Shown here: piece after piece, positions 17,281-27,197 of the stretch
How the letters are laid out: every line of letters begins with the position of its first letter
Numbering within the stretch: position 1 is the first letter of the stretch
Origin: Thermococcus litoralis DSM 5473
GTDB lineage: Archaea; Methanobacteriota_B; Thermococci; Thermococcales; Thermococcaceae
Reading direction: 5' to 3'
Length of the DNA: 50,089 nt
Assembly: GCF_000246985.2 (NCBI RefSeq)
Contig: NC_022084.1
Location: 1,707,826 to 1,757,914, forward strand
Notes under the pieces: model-generated
Told to the model about the DNA's origin: nothing
Seen by the model: the letters and a program-made list of their open reading frames with translations, nothing else
Database searches by the model: none
Made by a program: the position numbers and the translations under genes

Positions 17281-18079
17281 TATTGTCCGCTGTAATAGAG
17301 AAGGAATTTAGGATGTTTTTCAGGTATCCTTTGAGGGTAATAAGCTCTATTCTCGTTGGGTTAGTTTTCCTTCTTCAGTTTGTCTTCTTTGGACAGGCTG
17401 TCCTTGGAGGGAGATATTCACAGCTTTTGGCGAGCTCTACGGGCATGGGAGATTATCCAACGTACGCTTTGATTGGCTACGTTTTGTGGTGGGTTTCAGT
17501 TTCGCCGATGGAAGCTTATGTATGGGGAGTAAGGAGAGAGCTCCAGAGGGAACCTTTGAGATGAATGTTCTTTCTCCAGCGAGGATTTTAGAGCTCCTCT
17601 CCGGATTGGCCCTTAGCTGGCTTTTAATGGATTCTGCCCTCATGGGAATCGTCTTTGTAATTGGTGCCCTGATATTTGATATTCCTCTCACGTTTGCAAT
17701 AATCCTGAAGTCTATTCCAATTATTCTGGCATCACTATTGGCTTTTTTGGGATTTGGGTTCATCTTTGCTGGGCTTGTGATGCTTCTAAAGAACATAGGG
17801 CCTTTTGCTCAGATATTTGAGTTTGGAATGCTCTTTTTCTCCGGCGTCTTTTTTCCCCTTAGCGTGATGCCCAGATGGCTGGTTGCTTTTTCAAAGGTGT
17901 TCCCACTTACCCATGCTGCCTCCGCTGTTAGGGCAATCTTTGTTGGAAAAACCTATGCAGAAATACAGGGAGAAATAGCGTGGCTTCTCTTTTTAGTTCC
18001 CCTTTACTGGATGAGTGGATATATCATTTTCAAATGGGCTGAAAAGATAACCCGGGTGATTGGTTATGGAGGTTACTAA
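17277..18079 (+). pseudogene. ABC-2 permease with one frameshift
   Basis: The first of two ABC-2 permeases served by the upstream ATPase, about 267 residues when repaired, with six hydrophobic helices. The first 95 codons read in one frame, the rest in another. Adding a single G to the run at 17548-17550 joins VRRELQR to GTFEMNVLSPARI, the normal conserved cytoplasmic loop. The start is TTG 17277 (overlapping the ATPase stop) or TTG 17283. It overlaps the next permease by 14 bases. The break is likely an undercall but could be real. Confidence 0.85.
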
Positions 18080-18887
18080 CGAACTCAGAGCGCTTTACGG
18101 TGTTGCAGTTAAGAGCTGGAGAATCTTCTTGAGTTATAGGGTGTGGTTTATCAGCGATGTCATGTTGGGGTTTTTCTTCGTGGGTCAGGCTCTGCTGATA
18201 GGAATAGGTCTCACCGGAGAGAGAAATTCCCCCGCACTTCAACAGCTTACTGGATACTCAGACTACGTGACTTTTGCAGTCTTGGGATTTATGGTATTGG
18301 GATTTGGCTTGACTTTTCTAAGCGGCTTTGTGTGGAGCGTTGTTGATGAGCTCTATGCGGGCACTCTTGAGTACTCCTTTGCAGCCCCAATAAGAAGGCT
18401 GACGTTTTTCATGGGCAGCGTTCTTACCAGAATTTTCTTGTCACTAATCTACATGGCAATTTACATTCCCCTTTTTGTCGTGATATTTGACATTAGCTTT
18501 AACTTCTTCAATTTTATCAAAGCCCTTCCAGTGTTGCTTGTGGGTACGGTGGGAATGATAGGGATGGGAATGGCTGCCGCTGGCATCGTTCTTTATTTAA
18601 AAGACCCGGGTCCGTTTATAACGATTCTTGAAATGCTGGTCTTTGCTTTAAGCGGTGCGATGTATCCAATTTCAATCTTGCCTAAGGGATTACAGATAAT
18701 GGCGAAAATCCTCCCCTATGCCCCAACTAGTGAAGCCGTAAGAAAAGTTGTTGCCTATGGCTATGAAAAAGCTGTTGGAGAGATTTCCTATCTTATAGTC
18801 CTTTCTCTGCTCTATGCCCTTTTAGGGTACTTGGGATACAAGTGGAGCGAAAAGCAAGCAAAAACCGTAGGCTTGAAGAGCTACTAA
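18066..18887 (+). CDS. ABC-2 type permease, second subunit
   Basis: A 273-residue membrane protein with about six helices and the ABC-2 loop [20 protein letters not shown] (about residues 95-115), homologous in layout to the preceding permease. GGGTGAT at 18054-18060 selects ATG 18066, giving a 14-base overlap with the upstream gene. Together with the ATPase at 16312 it would make a heterodimeric exporter of unknown substrate. It overlaps the convergent PfkB gene by four bases. Confidence 0.88.
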   Translation: MEVTNELRALYGVAVKSWRIFLSYRVWFISDVMLGFFFVGQALLIGIGLTGERNSPALQQLTGYSDYVTFAVLGFMVLGFGLTFLSGFVWSVVDELYAGTLEYSFAAPIRRLTFFMGSVLTRIFLSLIYMAIYIPLFVVIFDISFNFFNFIKALPVLLVGTVGMIGMGMAAAGIVLYLKDPGPFITILEMLVFALSGAMYPISILPKGLQIMAKILPYAPTSEAVRKVVAYGYEKAVGEISYLIVLSLLYALLGYLGYKWSEKQAKTVGLKSY

Positions 18888-19762
18888 AAGGGAAGTCCTA
18901 AGTTCAGCTCTTCTGCTATTTTTTTGATCTCCTCCAGTGGGATAATTGCGCTTCTGGCACCAACTTTCTGTACCGTTAGATATGCTAGTAGAGTTCCAAG
19001 TTTTGCCGCATCCCTCAGCTCCCATCCTTTAAGAATCCCATAAATAAATCCAGCATCAAAGGCATCTCCGGCTCCGGTGGAATCTACTACTTCAGCACTC
19101 AGCCCTCTAATCTCAAAAACCTTCCCTTTATCATCTCTAACCATCGCTCCACCGCCGTTTAATGTTATGATGACGTTTTTAGCTTTAACATCATGGATTT
19201 TCTCCAGGCTTCCATACTTTCGCTTGAACTCATCTTCGTTCATCAGCAGGTAGGTTATTCTGTCCTCAACAGACTTTGGTACCTCAGCCTCACCTATATC
19301 CAACGAAACGGAAATTCCATTCTCGAAGGCAAAGTTAGCAGTCTTTTCAATGAGCTCTTTTGGGTTTGATGACATGTGGATGTGCCTAGCTTTGGAAAGG
19401 TACTCAAAATCAACGTCTCTGTATGCGTTAGCACCGAGGTGCTTTACTATCCTCTTGTCCTCTCCTTTTATCAGGGAGATAGCTATTCCCGAGTGCTCGT
19501 TAACGACTTTAATGCCCCCCACATCAACGCCAATCTTCTTAAAGTAGTTTATGTGTGCCTCGCCAATCTCATCGTTACCGACTGCTCCAATAAATCCCAC
19601 CTTAACTCCCATATGGGCTAACCAAGAAGCGGTGTTGCCTGCAGCACCTCCCAATCCGAAGTGGGCTCTCTTGGCAATTACCTTCTCGTGAAACTCGGGA
19701 AATCTCTCCACGAGGAGGGTTATATCATAGTTGAGGTTTCCTATTGCAATTACATCAAACAT
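18884..19762 (-). CDS. PfkB-family sugar or nucleoside kinase
   Basis: A 292-residue ribokinase-fold enzyme. It shows the N-terminal GGAAGN motif ([15 protein letters not shown]-like text [15 protein letters not shown]) and the C-terminal signature [13 protein letters not shown] with the catalytic aspartate. PfkB enzymes phosphorylate sugars or nucleosides in the cytosol; Thermococcales have several, including nucleoside and ribose-1-phosphate kinases, and the substrate here cannot be read from sequence. GAGGTGAGA fixes ATG 19762; the frame runs upstream to 19834. It is divergent from tldD. Confidence 0.85.
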   Translation of the reverse strand: MFDVIAIGNLNYDITLLVERFPEFHEKVIAKRAHFGLGGAAGNTASWLAHMGVKVGFIGAVGNDEIGEAHINYFKKIGVDVGGIKVVNEHSGIAISLIKGEDKRIVKHLGANAYRDVDFEYLSKARHIHMSSNPKELIEKTANFAFENGISVSLDIGEAEVPKSVEDRITYLLMNEDEFKRKYGSLEKIHDVKAKNVIITLNGGGAMVRDDKGKVFEIRGLSAEVVDSTGAGDAFDAGFIYGILKGWELRDAAKLGTLLAYLTVQKVGARSAIIPLEEIKKIAEELNLGLPF

Positions 19763-19914
19763 TCTCTCACCTCTAACATCTTCCCCGCTTGACCGATTTA
19801 TATTTTTCTCCTCTAAACGTTCTTTTGTATACATCTTTGCTCGAGATAACGCTTTTATAGTCCTGGGTGTTAATTTAAATGATTATCTAAACCTTTAGAT
19901 TGTGGGTGATATGC
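19763..19914. promoter_or_regulatory. divergent promoter region of the PfkB kinase and tldD
   Basis: For the rightward gene CTTTTATAG at about 19852-19860 is a TATA candidate; for the leftward gene ATAAATATA-like text (TATATTTTTC on the plus strand near 19800-19810, read in reverse) is present. No gene was seen. Confidence 0.4.
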
Positions 19915-21285
19915 ATGGAAGATAGATTAGAAAAAGCCCTTAACTGGGCCCTCGAAAACTTCAAAGCGGACTACATAGAAATCCGCTATGAAAACATCAG
20001 CAAGAACACTCTGGAGCTCAAGGATGGAACTTTCACGACTTTTGCAGGCAAGGGACAAATGGGGGTTGCTATTAGGGTTCTAGCAGATGGAGCTTGGGGA
20101 TTTGCCTCAACAAACAGACTTGAAAACTTTGAAAAAGCCATAGAAAGCGCATACAGACTTGCAAAAGCAACGGCAAAAGCCAAAAAGGAGAAAATCCAGC
20201 TTGCAGAGATAAAGACTCACGAGGATGTAGTGAAGAGCAAGATGAAAATAAAGCCCAGAGAAGTCCCAATAGAGGAAAAAGTTGAGAGGCTAATGGACTT
20301 GGAGGCTCTTCTCAAAGAAGACGAAGCTATAAAATCAACGTGGCTTCGCTATGAAGACGCAAGCGGGGAAAAGATCCTCATAACAAACGAGGGTACAAAG
20401 ATAAAGTGGGATTTGAACTACGTATGGCAGTATGTCTGGGCGACTGGCAAAGAAGGCGAAAAGCTTGCCGCTGCAAGAGATGAGGTTGGAGCAGTGGATT
20501 ATGGCTGGGAGCTTTTCAAAGAAAAAGAGCCCAATGAAGAGGTCTCCAAGAGGGTCATTAGAAAGGTTCATGCACAGTTAGAGGGTGTTGCGCCAAAGAG
20601 GGGAGAATTCCCGATAGTTGCCGGGCCGATAGTGGTGGGCATTATAGCTCACGAAGCCCTTGGACACCTTGCGGAGGCGGATTTGACAATAAACTCTCCG
20701 TTTAAAGAGTTGGTTGGAAAGCAGATTGCTCCGGAATACGTTACAATGAGCGAGCGCATAGTTGAAGGGGGCTTTGGAAACGACCGCTATGACGATGAGG
20801 GCGTTCCGGTCAAAGACATTCACATAATTGAAAACGGAATTTTGAAGGAGATAATGCTCAACAGAGGATATGCCCACAAGTGGAATATGGAACCCAACGG
20901 CCACGCGAGGGCTGAAAACTACACATATCCCCCAATAATAAGAATGCGTAACACAATCTTTGAGCCGGGAGACTGGAAGTTTGAGGAAATGATAGAGGAC
21001 ATCAAGTTCGGCTATTATGTAGTTGATTTCAGAGGAGGCCAGGCACAGCTCAACTCAGCCTTCCAAGTAGGAGTTCAAGAGGGCTACATGATTGAGAACG
21101 GTGAGATAACAAAGCCCATAAGGGACACTTCGATAAGCGGAATTGCCATCGAAGCATTAAAGAAGATAAGTGCCGTAGGAGATGACTTTGGTCTCGAAAT
21201 GGGGAGATGTGGAAAAGGACAGACGGCTTTTGTAAGTTCTGGTGGGCCACATATGCGCTTTGATGGGGGAATAATAATAGGGTGA
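19915..21285 (+). CDS. tldD: TldD metalloprotease subunit
   Basis: A 456-residue TldD. It carries the zinc-binding HEALGH motif (HExxxH, about residue 248) within GIIAHEALGHLAEADLT, and the conserved glycine-rich C-terminal region (FVSSGGPHMRFDGGI). TldD and its inactive partner TldE form a heterodimeric protease that degrades small unfolded peptides in a closed chamber. GGGTGAT at 19903-19909 selects ATG 19915. The partner gene starts six bases after the stop. Confidence 0.93.
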   Translation: MEDRLEKALNWALENFKADYIEIRYENISKNTLELKDGTFTTFAGKGQMGVAIRVLADGAWGFASTNRLENFEKAIESAYRLAKATAKAKKEKIQLAEIKTHEDVVKSKMKIKPREVPIEEKVERLMDLEALLKEDEAIKSTWLRYEDASGEKILITNEGTKIKWDLNYVWQYVWATGKEGEKLAAARDEVGAVDYGWELFKEKEPNEEVSKRVIRKVHAQLEGVAPKRGEFPIVAGPIVVGIIAHEALGHLAEADLTINSPFKELVGKQIAPEYVTMSERIVEGGFGNDRYDDEGVPVKDIHIIENGILKEIMLNRGYAHKWNMEPNGHARAENYTYPPIIRMRNTIFEPGDWKFEEMIEDIKFGYYVVDFRGGQAQLNSAFQVGVQEGYMIENGEITKPIRDTSISGIAIEALKKISAVGDDFGLEMGRCGKGQTAFVSSGGPHMRFDGGIIIG

Positions 21286-21290
21286 TAAAG

Positions 21291-22610
21291 ATGGAAGAGC
21301 TAATTCGTTTTGGAGAAAAATTCTTTGATGAGCTTGAGATTGCCATGTACAAGAGCAGGGAGGCAGGTGTTCAAATTGAGCTCAATGAGGTCTCCACTTC
21401 AGCCTTGAGGGAGAGAGTTGTTACCGTTGTTAGAGGTATTAAAGACAAAAGGCTTGGAGTTGCCATCGTTGACACTGGAGATAAAGAGAAAGTCAAAGAG
21501 GCTGTAGAGAGAGCATATAAAATGGCAAAGCTCAACAAGCCCGATGAAAAGTGGGTTTCATTCCCAGAGCCTGGAAAGTACAGAGAGCCAAGAAAAGTTG
21601 ATAAAGAACTTAGAGAAGTTTCTCCAGACTACTTCGTGGAGCTCGCGAGAGAAGGCATTGGAATGGCGTCGGAAGAGGGAATTGTCGTTGCAGGTGGCGG
21701 TGGCGGAGCAGAATGGGGAGAAAGCTTGATAATGAATTCCCACGGCGTTAACGTATTTCAAGAAGGCGGAGGGGCTTTCTTTTACATTGAACTCGTTGGG
21801 ATGAAGGAAGGAAAAGTGACCCCCGGCATTTTTGACTTCGATGCTAAGCTTTCCCTCAAGCTTGATGTAGAAAGCGTCGTTAAAAACGCTTTGCAAAAAG
21901 TTAAATGGGCATTTAAAACCGAAAAAAGCAAGACAGAGGAAGCAAAAGTAGTAGTAGAACCATGGGCAGTTTCGAGCCTTTTATCCTATGCACTATTCCC
22001 GGCATTCAGCGGAGAGAGACTTGTCAAGGGCACAACTCCGTTAGCTAACAAAGTGGGCGAGAAGGTTTCAAACGACCTCCTTACAATATACGACGACCCG
22101 CTTCACGAGCTCAGCATAAACCCGGTTATAGCGGACGATGAAGGCGTTCCAACGAGGAGAAATGTAATAGTGGAGAAAGGAATTTTCAAAGGCTTTATAT
22201 GGGATAACTACTGGGCAAAGATTCACGGAGTTGAAAGCACTGGAAATGGAAAGAGGAACCTGTCTACCGGAGGAATAAGCATAGGGTTCCACAACGTCGT
22301 GATTGAGAACGGAAAGAGGAGCCTCGAAGAGATTATCGGGGAAATAGAGCACGGCTATCTTGTGGATGGCTTCCAGGGAGCTCATTCAAGCAACCCGGAT
22401 AATGGGAACTTTGCCGTTGTAGCTAATCCAGCATTCCTAATTGAGAATGGGGAGGTAAAGGGTGCTACAGTGTTCATGATGAGCGGCAACGTCTATGAGC
22501 TGTTGCCAGACCTCTACGCGGTAAGCAAAGAGCAAAAAGTGCTGCCCTTCGGAGGAAGCATGGTTGTGCCTGCTATGGCCTTCGAGAACGTTAGAATAGC
22601 GGGGAAGTAG
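21291..22610 (+). CDS. tldE: TldE/PmbA subunit
   Basis: A 439-residue TldE (PmbA), the partner of TldD. It shares the fold but lacks an HExxxH zinc motif, as expected for the non-catalytic chain; the GAHSSNPDNGNFAV region near residue 370 is typical. GGTGAT at 21281-21286 overlaps the tldD stop and selects ATG 21291, so the two are translationally coupled. Confidence 0.92.
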   Translation: MEELIRFGEKFFDELEIAMYKSREAGVQIELNEVSTSALRERVVTVVRGIKDKRLGVAIVDTGDKEKVKEAVERAYKMAKLNKPDEKWVSFPEPGKYREPRKVDKELREVSPDYFVELAREGIGMASEEGIVVAGGGGGAEWGESLIMNSHGVNVFQEGGGAFFYIELVGMKEGKVTPGIFDFDAKLSLKLDVESVVKNALQKVKWAFKTEKSKTEEAKVVVEPWAVSSLLSYALFPAFSGERLVKGTTPLANKVGEKVSNDLLTIYDDPLHELSINPVIADDEGVPTRRNVIVEKGIFKGFIWDNYWAKIHGVESTGNGKRNLSTGGISIGFHNVVIENGKRSLEEIIGEIEHGYLVDGFQGAHSSNPDNGNFAVVANPAFLIENGEVKGATVFMMSGNVYELLPDLYAVSKEQKVLPFGGSMVVPAMAFENVRIAGK

Positions 22611-22661
22611 GATAATTTATCCATCCAATCCTTTTTAAACCCTCATTTTAATTTTTCCCAC

Positions 22662-23726
22662 ATGTATGAGCTAACAGAGGATTACAAGCTCAGGAAGATT
22701 ACCAAATATGAGCTTGACATGGTAGATGAGAGGGAAGACCTGCTGATAATTCCTCCGTCCTCTAAGGCGGGCTCATGTGGTAATGATTGCGTTTTTTGTT
22801 ACCTTATGCAAAATCCTCCCCAGATGATATACAGAGTTTCCAAACATGATACCCTCAACGATCCGGAGCTTGAGGACAGAATAGCCTATGCAAGGAAGCA
22901 CTACGATTTGTGGATAAGGGTTACAGATACAAGTGCAAACGTCCGCTTTGACGAAAAGAGGATCGAAAGCCTCCACTCAGCTGGGCTGGATGAAATCCAA
23001 ATATCTCTCCACACAACAAAAAAGGACGTTAGGATTAAGCTCATGAAGAACAGAAACGCCGGAAAAGTCATTGATCTTTTACCAAAGGTCGTGGAGAACT
23101 TTAGGGTCATAGCGGACATAATCTTAACTCCCGGCTACAACGTCTCCGATATAGGTGAGATTCTGGATGATTTGGATAGATTTGGTGTCCATGAAGTTAG
23201 GCTCTTCCCAATTGGGGTTACGAAGTACTCGAGGACTAGAGCTTTAACAAGGGAGGAGCTTCTTTTTGTTAAAAACGTCGCCCTTGAGAAGCAGAAAGAG
23301 CTGAGCCTAAAGATAGTCATCCCACCTATATTCCAGGCTCTGCTTGGGGAGTTCAAAACTCCACTGGAGCCCTTTGACATTGAGCCATCTTTACCAACTT
23401 ACATTCTCACCGGAGAGCTCGCTTATCCAGAAATCAAGCGCCTCTTCCCAAAAATCAAGGTTGTCATGGTTAAGAACGACTTCTTCGGAGGAAACATAGG
23501 CACTGCTGGATTACTAACAGCTCATGACGTCCTTAGAGAAGTTGAAAAACTGCCAGAGGTGGATTTGGGAGTAATTTTCCTCCCAGAGGTCATGTTTTAT
23601 GGAGATTTCACTTTAGATGGCTGGAAGAGAGAAGGACTTTTCAACAAAATCTTAGTGGAAAAGGGCTACATTGTAGAGACAGCCCTAGAGCCTCAAGAGA
23701 TTCCAAAAATACTTGAGAGATTATGA
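22662..23726 (+). CDS. radical SAM protein (DUF512-type)
   Basis: A 354-residue radical S-adenosylmethionine protein. Its cluster motif is CGNDCVFC (C-x3-C-x2-C, about residues 39-46), followed by a partial TIM barrel and a C-terminal domain resembling DUF512 ([18 protein letters not shown]). The substrate is unknown. There is no ribosome binding site: a TATA-like CTTTTTAAA at 22630-22638 lies about 25-30 bases before the ATG, so the mRNA is probably leaderless. It overlaps the convergent ferritin-like gene by six bases. Confidence 0.88.
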   Translation: MYELTEDYKLRKITKYELDMVDEREDLLIIPPSSKAGSCGNDCVFCYLMQNPPQMIYRVSKHDTLNDPELEDRIAYARKHYDLWIRVTDTSANVRFDEKRIESLHSAGLDEIQISLHTTKKDVRIKLMKNRNAGKVIDLLPKVVENFRVIADIILTPGYNVSDIGEILDDLDRFGVHEVRLFPIGVTKYSRTRALTREELLFVKNVALEKQKELSLKIVIPPIFQALLGEFKTPLEPFDIEPSLPTYILTGELAYPEIKRLFPKIKVVMVKNDFFGGNIGTAGLLTAHDVLREVEKLPEVDLGVIFLPEVMFYGDFTLDGWKREGLFNKILVEKGYIVETALEPQEIPKILERL

Positions 23727-24667
23727 GACGTACTTGAACTCCGATTCCAGTATAGCCCATTCTTTATCTTCAAATGCCCTTTTGTTTCCGCATAAAATAA
23801 CGTAGCACTTCTTTGCTGTCGCCTCGTCCTTAAGCTTTGATATGTTTGTGTAGAACTCTTCAAAGCTATCCGCTGCTATTCTAAGTGTCTCTATATTCTC
23901 TATCAAGATCGCAAGATTTTCCTCTTTGGGAATGTCTTCTAAAGACTCCAGCAGTTTTCTGGGCGTTATGCACTGCTGGCACGTTTTGGAGGTTATCCAA
24001 AAAGAGATTATCTCTTTTTTCATCCATCTTTTGATTTCCTCTGGTGAATCCCTTGAAAAAATGACCCCTTTAAGATCATTTAAGAGCTCCAAAAACAAAT
24101 ATCTAGCTTTTATTTTGTCACTAAAAAGATAACCCATGGGAGAAAGACCTGTTAAGTCAATACTCCCCTGTTTAACGGCTGTAAAGAGCTCGTAAGCCTT
24201 TTTGATTCTTTCGTAATGACCTTCTTCAAAGAGTGCCAGCTGTAGGGCTAAGGCTTTGACATCCTCATCTTCGGCTTTTTGAGCGAGCAGTTCGTAAGCC
24301 TTCTTTGCGAAGAGCTCACTTTCCATGCAGTACTCGAGAGCTTTCAGGTAATCATCTACAGTTTCAAACTCTGAGTAGAATGGAAGGACTTCAATAGGAG
24401 GAGCCTCTACTTTAACCGGTTCATCATTGGGATAAAGCTTTTTGAAAAGGGTGTAAAGTCTGTTTCTGTGTTCTTCACTCTCTTCGCTCATCTGGATAAA
24501 CAGGAGTTTAATGCTCCCCCTCTTGGCTTTCTTGGAAAGTTCGGCATAGTATTTAGCCTCTTCCTCTTCATTAAAAATGGCATAGCTTAGAATCTCCTTT
24601 GGGACTTTTTCTCAAGTGAGCTCACGACTTTTTCAAGGTAGTTGTCAAGAACAATATCTTCCCGCAT
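23721..24667 (-). pseudogene. ferritin-like (rubrerythrin-related) protein with one frameshift
   Basis: A gene of about 315 codons when repaired. Starting at ATG 24667 (GGGAGAG upstream) the frame runs MREDIVLDNYLEKVV and then breaks in the T-run 24606-24610; adding one base restores KVPKEILSYAIFNEEEEAKYY, which joins in frame to MSEESEEHRNRLYTLF at 24491. The EEEEAKYY...EESEEHR and ESELFAKKAYELL...EEGHYERI pairs are the E-x2-H metal ligands of a four-helix ferritin-like bundle. A C-terminal part with CQQC and CYVILCG may add a second domain. The function is unknown, perhaps oxidative defence. The break may be a sequencing undercall. Confidence 0.8.
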
Positions 24668-24757
24668 TTCTCTCCCTCTTAAAAAATTTGATCAACATCT
24701 TTAAAAACCTATTGAGAAAGTCACTAACGGCGAGAAAAATAGGAAAGGTGAGAGATC

Positions 24758-25813
24758 ATGAAAAATCCATTTGAAAAGATGCCAACAATACTTCTTGCGG
24801 ATGAGATCATTGACAAGGCTTTTAGGCGAGCTGAGAAAGTTGCCTCTGCCTTTAATCCAAGGGGGGGTGTAGTTAGTAAAGCTAGGCAGAGGGAGGAGCT
24901 TAGAATAAGAACCGTCTCAAACGTTATTAGGGACAACCTAAAGAAAGTCCTTGACAGGACTCCGGGGGTTTCAACGCTACCTCCTTTTTATCAGGAGCTT
25001 CTTGACACGCTGGTTGATAAGAGAACCTTCCATAAGGCTCTTGCTTCAATAAACTGGGCGATAAAGACCATAAGGACACTTGAAGAGAGATACGTAGAAA
25101 AGATTAGGTATTCCAGGGATCCAAAGGAGATTGCACAGCTGAGAAGGGAATTTTACGGCAGGGTTGCAAGCGTTATAAAGGACATAGCCGAAAACCTCGA
25201 ATACCTAAACAAAGCCAGGGACGTTCTCAAAGATATGCCCGTAATTGACCTCAGCCTTCCTACTATAGTGATAGCCGGTCACCCAAACGTTGGAAAGTCC
25301 ACACTGCTTAGAAAACTCACAAACGCCAAGCCTGAAGTGGCGAGTTATCCTTTCACGACGAAGGGTATAAACGTTGGGCAGTTCGAGGAGCACTGGATGA
25401 AGTATCAGGTTATAGACACTCCAGGTCTCTTGGACAGACCATTGAGCGAGAGAAATGAAATAGAGAAGCAGGCGATTTTAGCGTTAAAGCATCTCGGTAA
25501 GCTGATAATCTACATCTTTGATCCGAGTGAGTACTGTGGTTTCCCAATAGAGGAGCAAATGCACCTTTTTGAGGAAATCTACGAGGAATTTGGGGAGTTC
25601 CCGTTTATAGTGGTGCTCAACAAAATAGACATTGCAGATGAGGAAAAGATAAAGAAGATCGAGGAATTCCTCAGAGCTAAGGGAATCGAACCCCTAAGGA
25701 TTTCTGCTGAAAAGGGAATTGGAATAGAAGAACTAAAGGAAAGGGTAATAAAAATACTAAAACCGGAGATGGAAGCTATTGCCCACAGTATGGGCAAAAT
25801 TGAAGGTGAATAG
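24758..25813 (+). CDS. NOG1-type GTPase
   Basis: A 351-residue GTPase of the NOG1 (OBG-like) group that acts in large ribosomal subunit assembly. The N-terminal helical domain (about 1-160) precedes the G domain: G1 AGHPNVGKST, G2 FTTKG, G3 DTPGLLDRP, G4 LNKIDIAD. GGTGAGAG before ATG 24758 is the ribosome binding site. Its last 38 bases overlap the convergent zinc-ribbon gene. Confidence 0.93.
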   Translation: MKNPFEKMPTILLADEIIDKAFRRAEKVASAFNPRGGVVSKARQREELRIRTVSNVIRDNLKKVLDRTPGVSTLPPFYQELLDTLVDKRTFHKALASINWAIKTIRTLEERYVEKIRYSRDPKEIAQLRREFYGRVASVIKDIAENLEYLNKARDVLKDMPVIDLSLPTIVIAGHPNVGKSTLLRKLTNAKPEVASYPFTTKGINVGQFEEHWMKYQVIDTPGLLDRPLSERNEIEKQAILALKHLGKLIIYIFDPSEYCGFPIEEQMHLFEEIYEEFGEFPFIVVLNKIDIADEEKIKKIEEFLRAKGIEPLRISAEKGIGIEELKERVIKILKPEMEAIAHSMGKIEGE

Positions 25814-26669
25814 GCTTTAGGGCTCCACAGTGCTCGCACTTTTCTTTTAGTTTTGCTCCACAGTTGGGGCAGTAGAGATAATCATCCTTTACAGGAAAGC
25901 CGCAGTTGTAGCACTTGTTTTGGGCGATTCTCCTTTTATACACTCTTTCAGGCTTGAAGTATTCCTTTCTCAAGTAATAGAGTGCTAAAAGCGTTGCAAA
26001 TGCTCCAAAGAGACTTAAGCCTATAAGCTGAACTGTACTCCATATTGCAGAGAGGAGGAGATAGATAAGCAACAGCGAAGAATACGCTATCAAAGATGAA
26101 GTGTAGATGTTTTTGTACCTCCGAAGGAGTAAAAGCGATGCTATGAAAATCGGAACGGCAAATAAAAGCTTTAAAATTAGAACTTTAAGCCTGTAGGCGT
26201 TGTAAGCTCTTCTATATTCCTCATTTGCCTTCTGCATGAGCTCTTGGATTTTTGAATTAAGCTCTTCCAGTTTTTCATGCGTTTGTTCGTATGCACTTTT
26301 TGCCCCAAGGTATTGGAAGTAGACTCTCTCGTATTCTTCTTTGGCTTTTAGGTATTCTGTCTTTAGTTCCTCTGTTGCGTTCCCGCTCTCGAGTGCAACT
26401 CTATATTCTTCTCTTTTGAAGAGGTAAACTCTCTCAGCTTCGGTTAGGTTGCTCTCTGCCTTTTGATATACCTCAAATAGCTGTCTGTCAAGTTCCATTA
26501 AGCGGCTTTGGTTTTCGAGAAGAGCCTTTATCCCATACTTCTCTTGATAATATTCATAATTTGGTCTTTGGGGAATGTTCTCAAGCTCCCTGAGAAAGTT
26601 TATGCTCGCCAGAAGAAGAAAAACGACAAATAAACTTGCGAGTATCTTTTCAATGCGCGAGTATTCCAT
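25776..26669 (-). CDS. membrane protein with coiled coil and two zinc ribbons
   Basis: A 297-residue protein: a first membrane helix (about 8-27), a charged coiled coil (about 40-150), three further helices (about 160-230), and two C-terminal zinc ribbons, CYNCGFPVKDDYLYCPNCG and CEHCGALKPIHLQFCPYCG. No specific family is recognised. Ribbons of this type usually stabilise a fold or mediate protein contacts on the cytosolic side. It overlaps the end of the NOG1 gene tail-to-tail. Confidence 0.8.
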   Translation of the reverse strand: MEYSRIEKILASLFVVFLLLASINFLRELENIPQRPNYEYYQEKYGIKALLENQSRLMELDRQLFEVYQKAESNLTEAERVYLFKREEYRVALESGNATEELKTEYLKAKEEYERVYFQYLGAKSAYEQTHEKLEELNSKIQELMQKANEEYRRAYNAYRLKVLILKLLFAVPIFIASLLLLRRYKNIYTSSLIAYSSLLLIYLLLSAIWSTVQLIGLSLFGAFATLLALYYLRKEYFKPERVYKRRIAQNKCYNCGFPVKDDYLYCPNCGAKLKEKCEHCGALKPIHLQFCPYCGQ

Positions 26670-26732
26670 TACTCACACCGGAATAAATAGGGGTTCAGAA
26701 TATATAAAAGGTTCGCAGAAAAAGAGAAGAAC

Positions 26733-27125
26733 TCATGCGTTTTCTTCCTTAATGAGAACTGCGTTTACAACACCATCTTGGCCTGGTCTTGAGGTAACGA
26801 TTGCCTTTCCAATCTCTGTCTGGATTATTGCACCCTTTGTGATGATGTTTCTTCTTACGTACTGCCTGTTGGCTGGGTTCTCAACTACGCTGATTATCTT
26901 TACCTTCTTACCCTTTCCGTTTTCGAAAACGTTTGCATAGAGTGCCTTTACGAGTCTGACCTTTCTGTTGCCGCCGTATGTTCTGATTATCTTCCTCTCT
27001 TCTTTGTCTTCAACTACCCTTGTAAAGGCTGGTTCTCTTCCGAGTTCCCTCTTTCTCTTCTTTCTTGCGAGTATAATCCTTCCACCTGAAGGCTTTTTGA
27101 GTGATCTTCCCTGCCAGATAGCCAT
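26733..27125 (-). CDS. rps8e: 30S ribosomal protein eS8
   Basis: A 130-residue archaeal eS8. It begins [17 protein letters not shown], the highly conserved start of the family, followed by a basic RKKRKRELG segment and GGNRKVRL. It binds 16S rRNA in the small subunit. GAGGTGAGAG selects ATG 27125 over the frame opening at 27134. The IS element at 27198 sits 73 bases upstream of the start, just outside the core promoter. Confidence 0.96.
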   Translation of the reverse strand: MAIWQGRSLKKPSGGRIILARKKRKRELGREPAFTRVVEDKEERKIIRTYGGNRKVRLVKALYANVFENGKGKKVKIISVVENPANRQYVRRNIITKGAIIQTEIGKAIVTSRPGQDGVVNAVLIKEENA

Positions 27126-27149
27126 AACTCTCACCTCATGATGATCTTA

Positions 27150-27190
27150 ACCCTATGGGCATTTTAGGGATTTGCTTATAAATCTTTTCC
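27150..27190 (-). promoter_or_regulatory. rps8e core promoter next to the IS insertion
   Basis: On the minus strand GATTTATAA (27184-27176) is the TATA box with a purine-rich BRE (GGGAAAA) upstream at 27185-27191. The IS target duplication begins at 27188, so the insertion leaves TATA intact but touches the upstream edge of the BRE. Confidence 0.65.
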
Positions 27191-27197
27191 CTTTCCA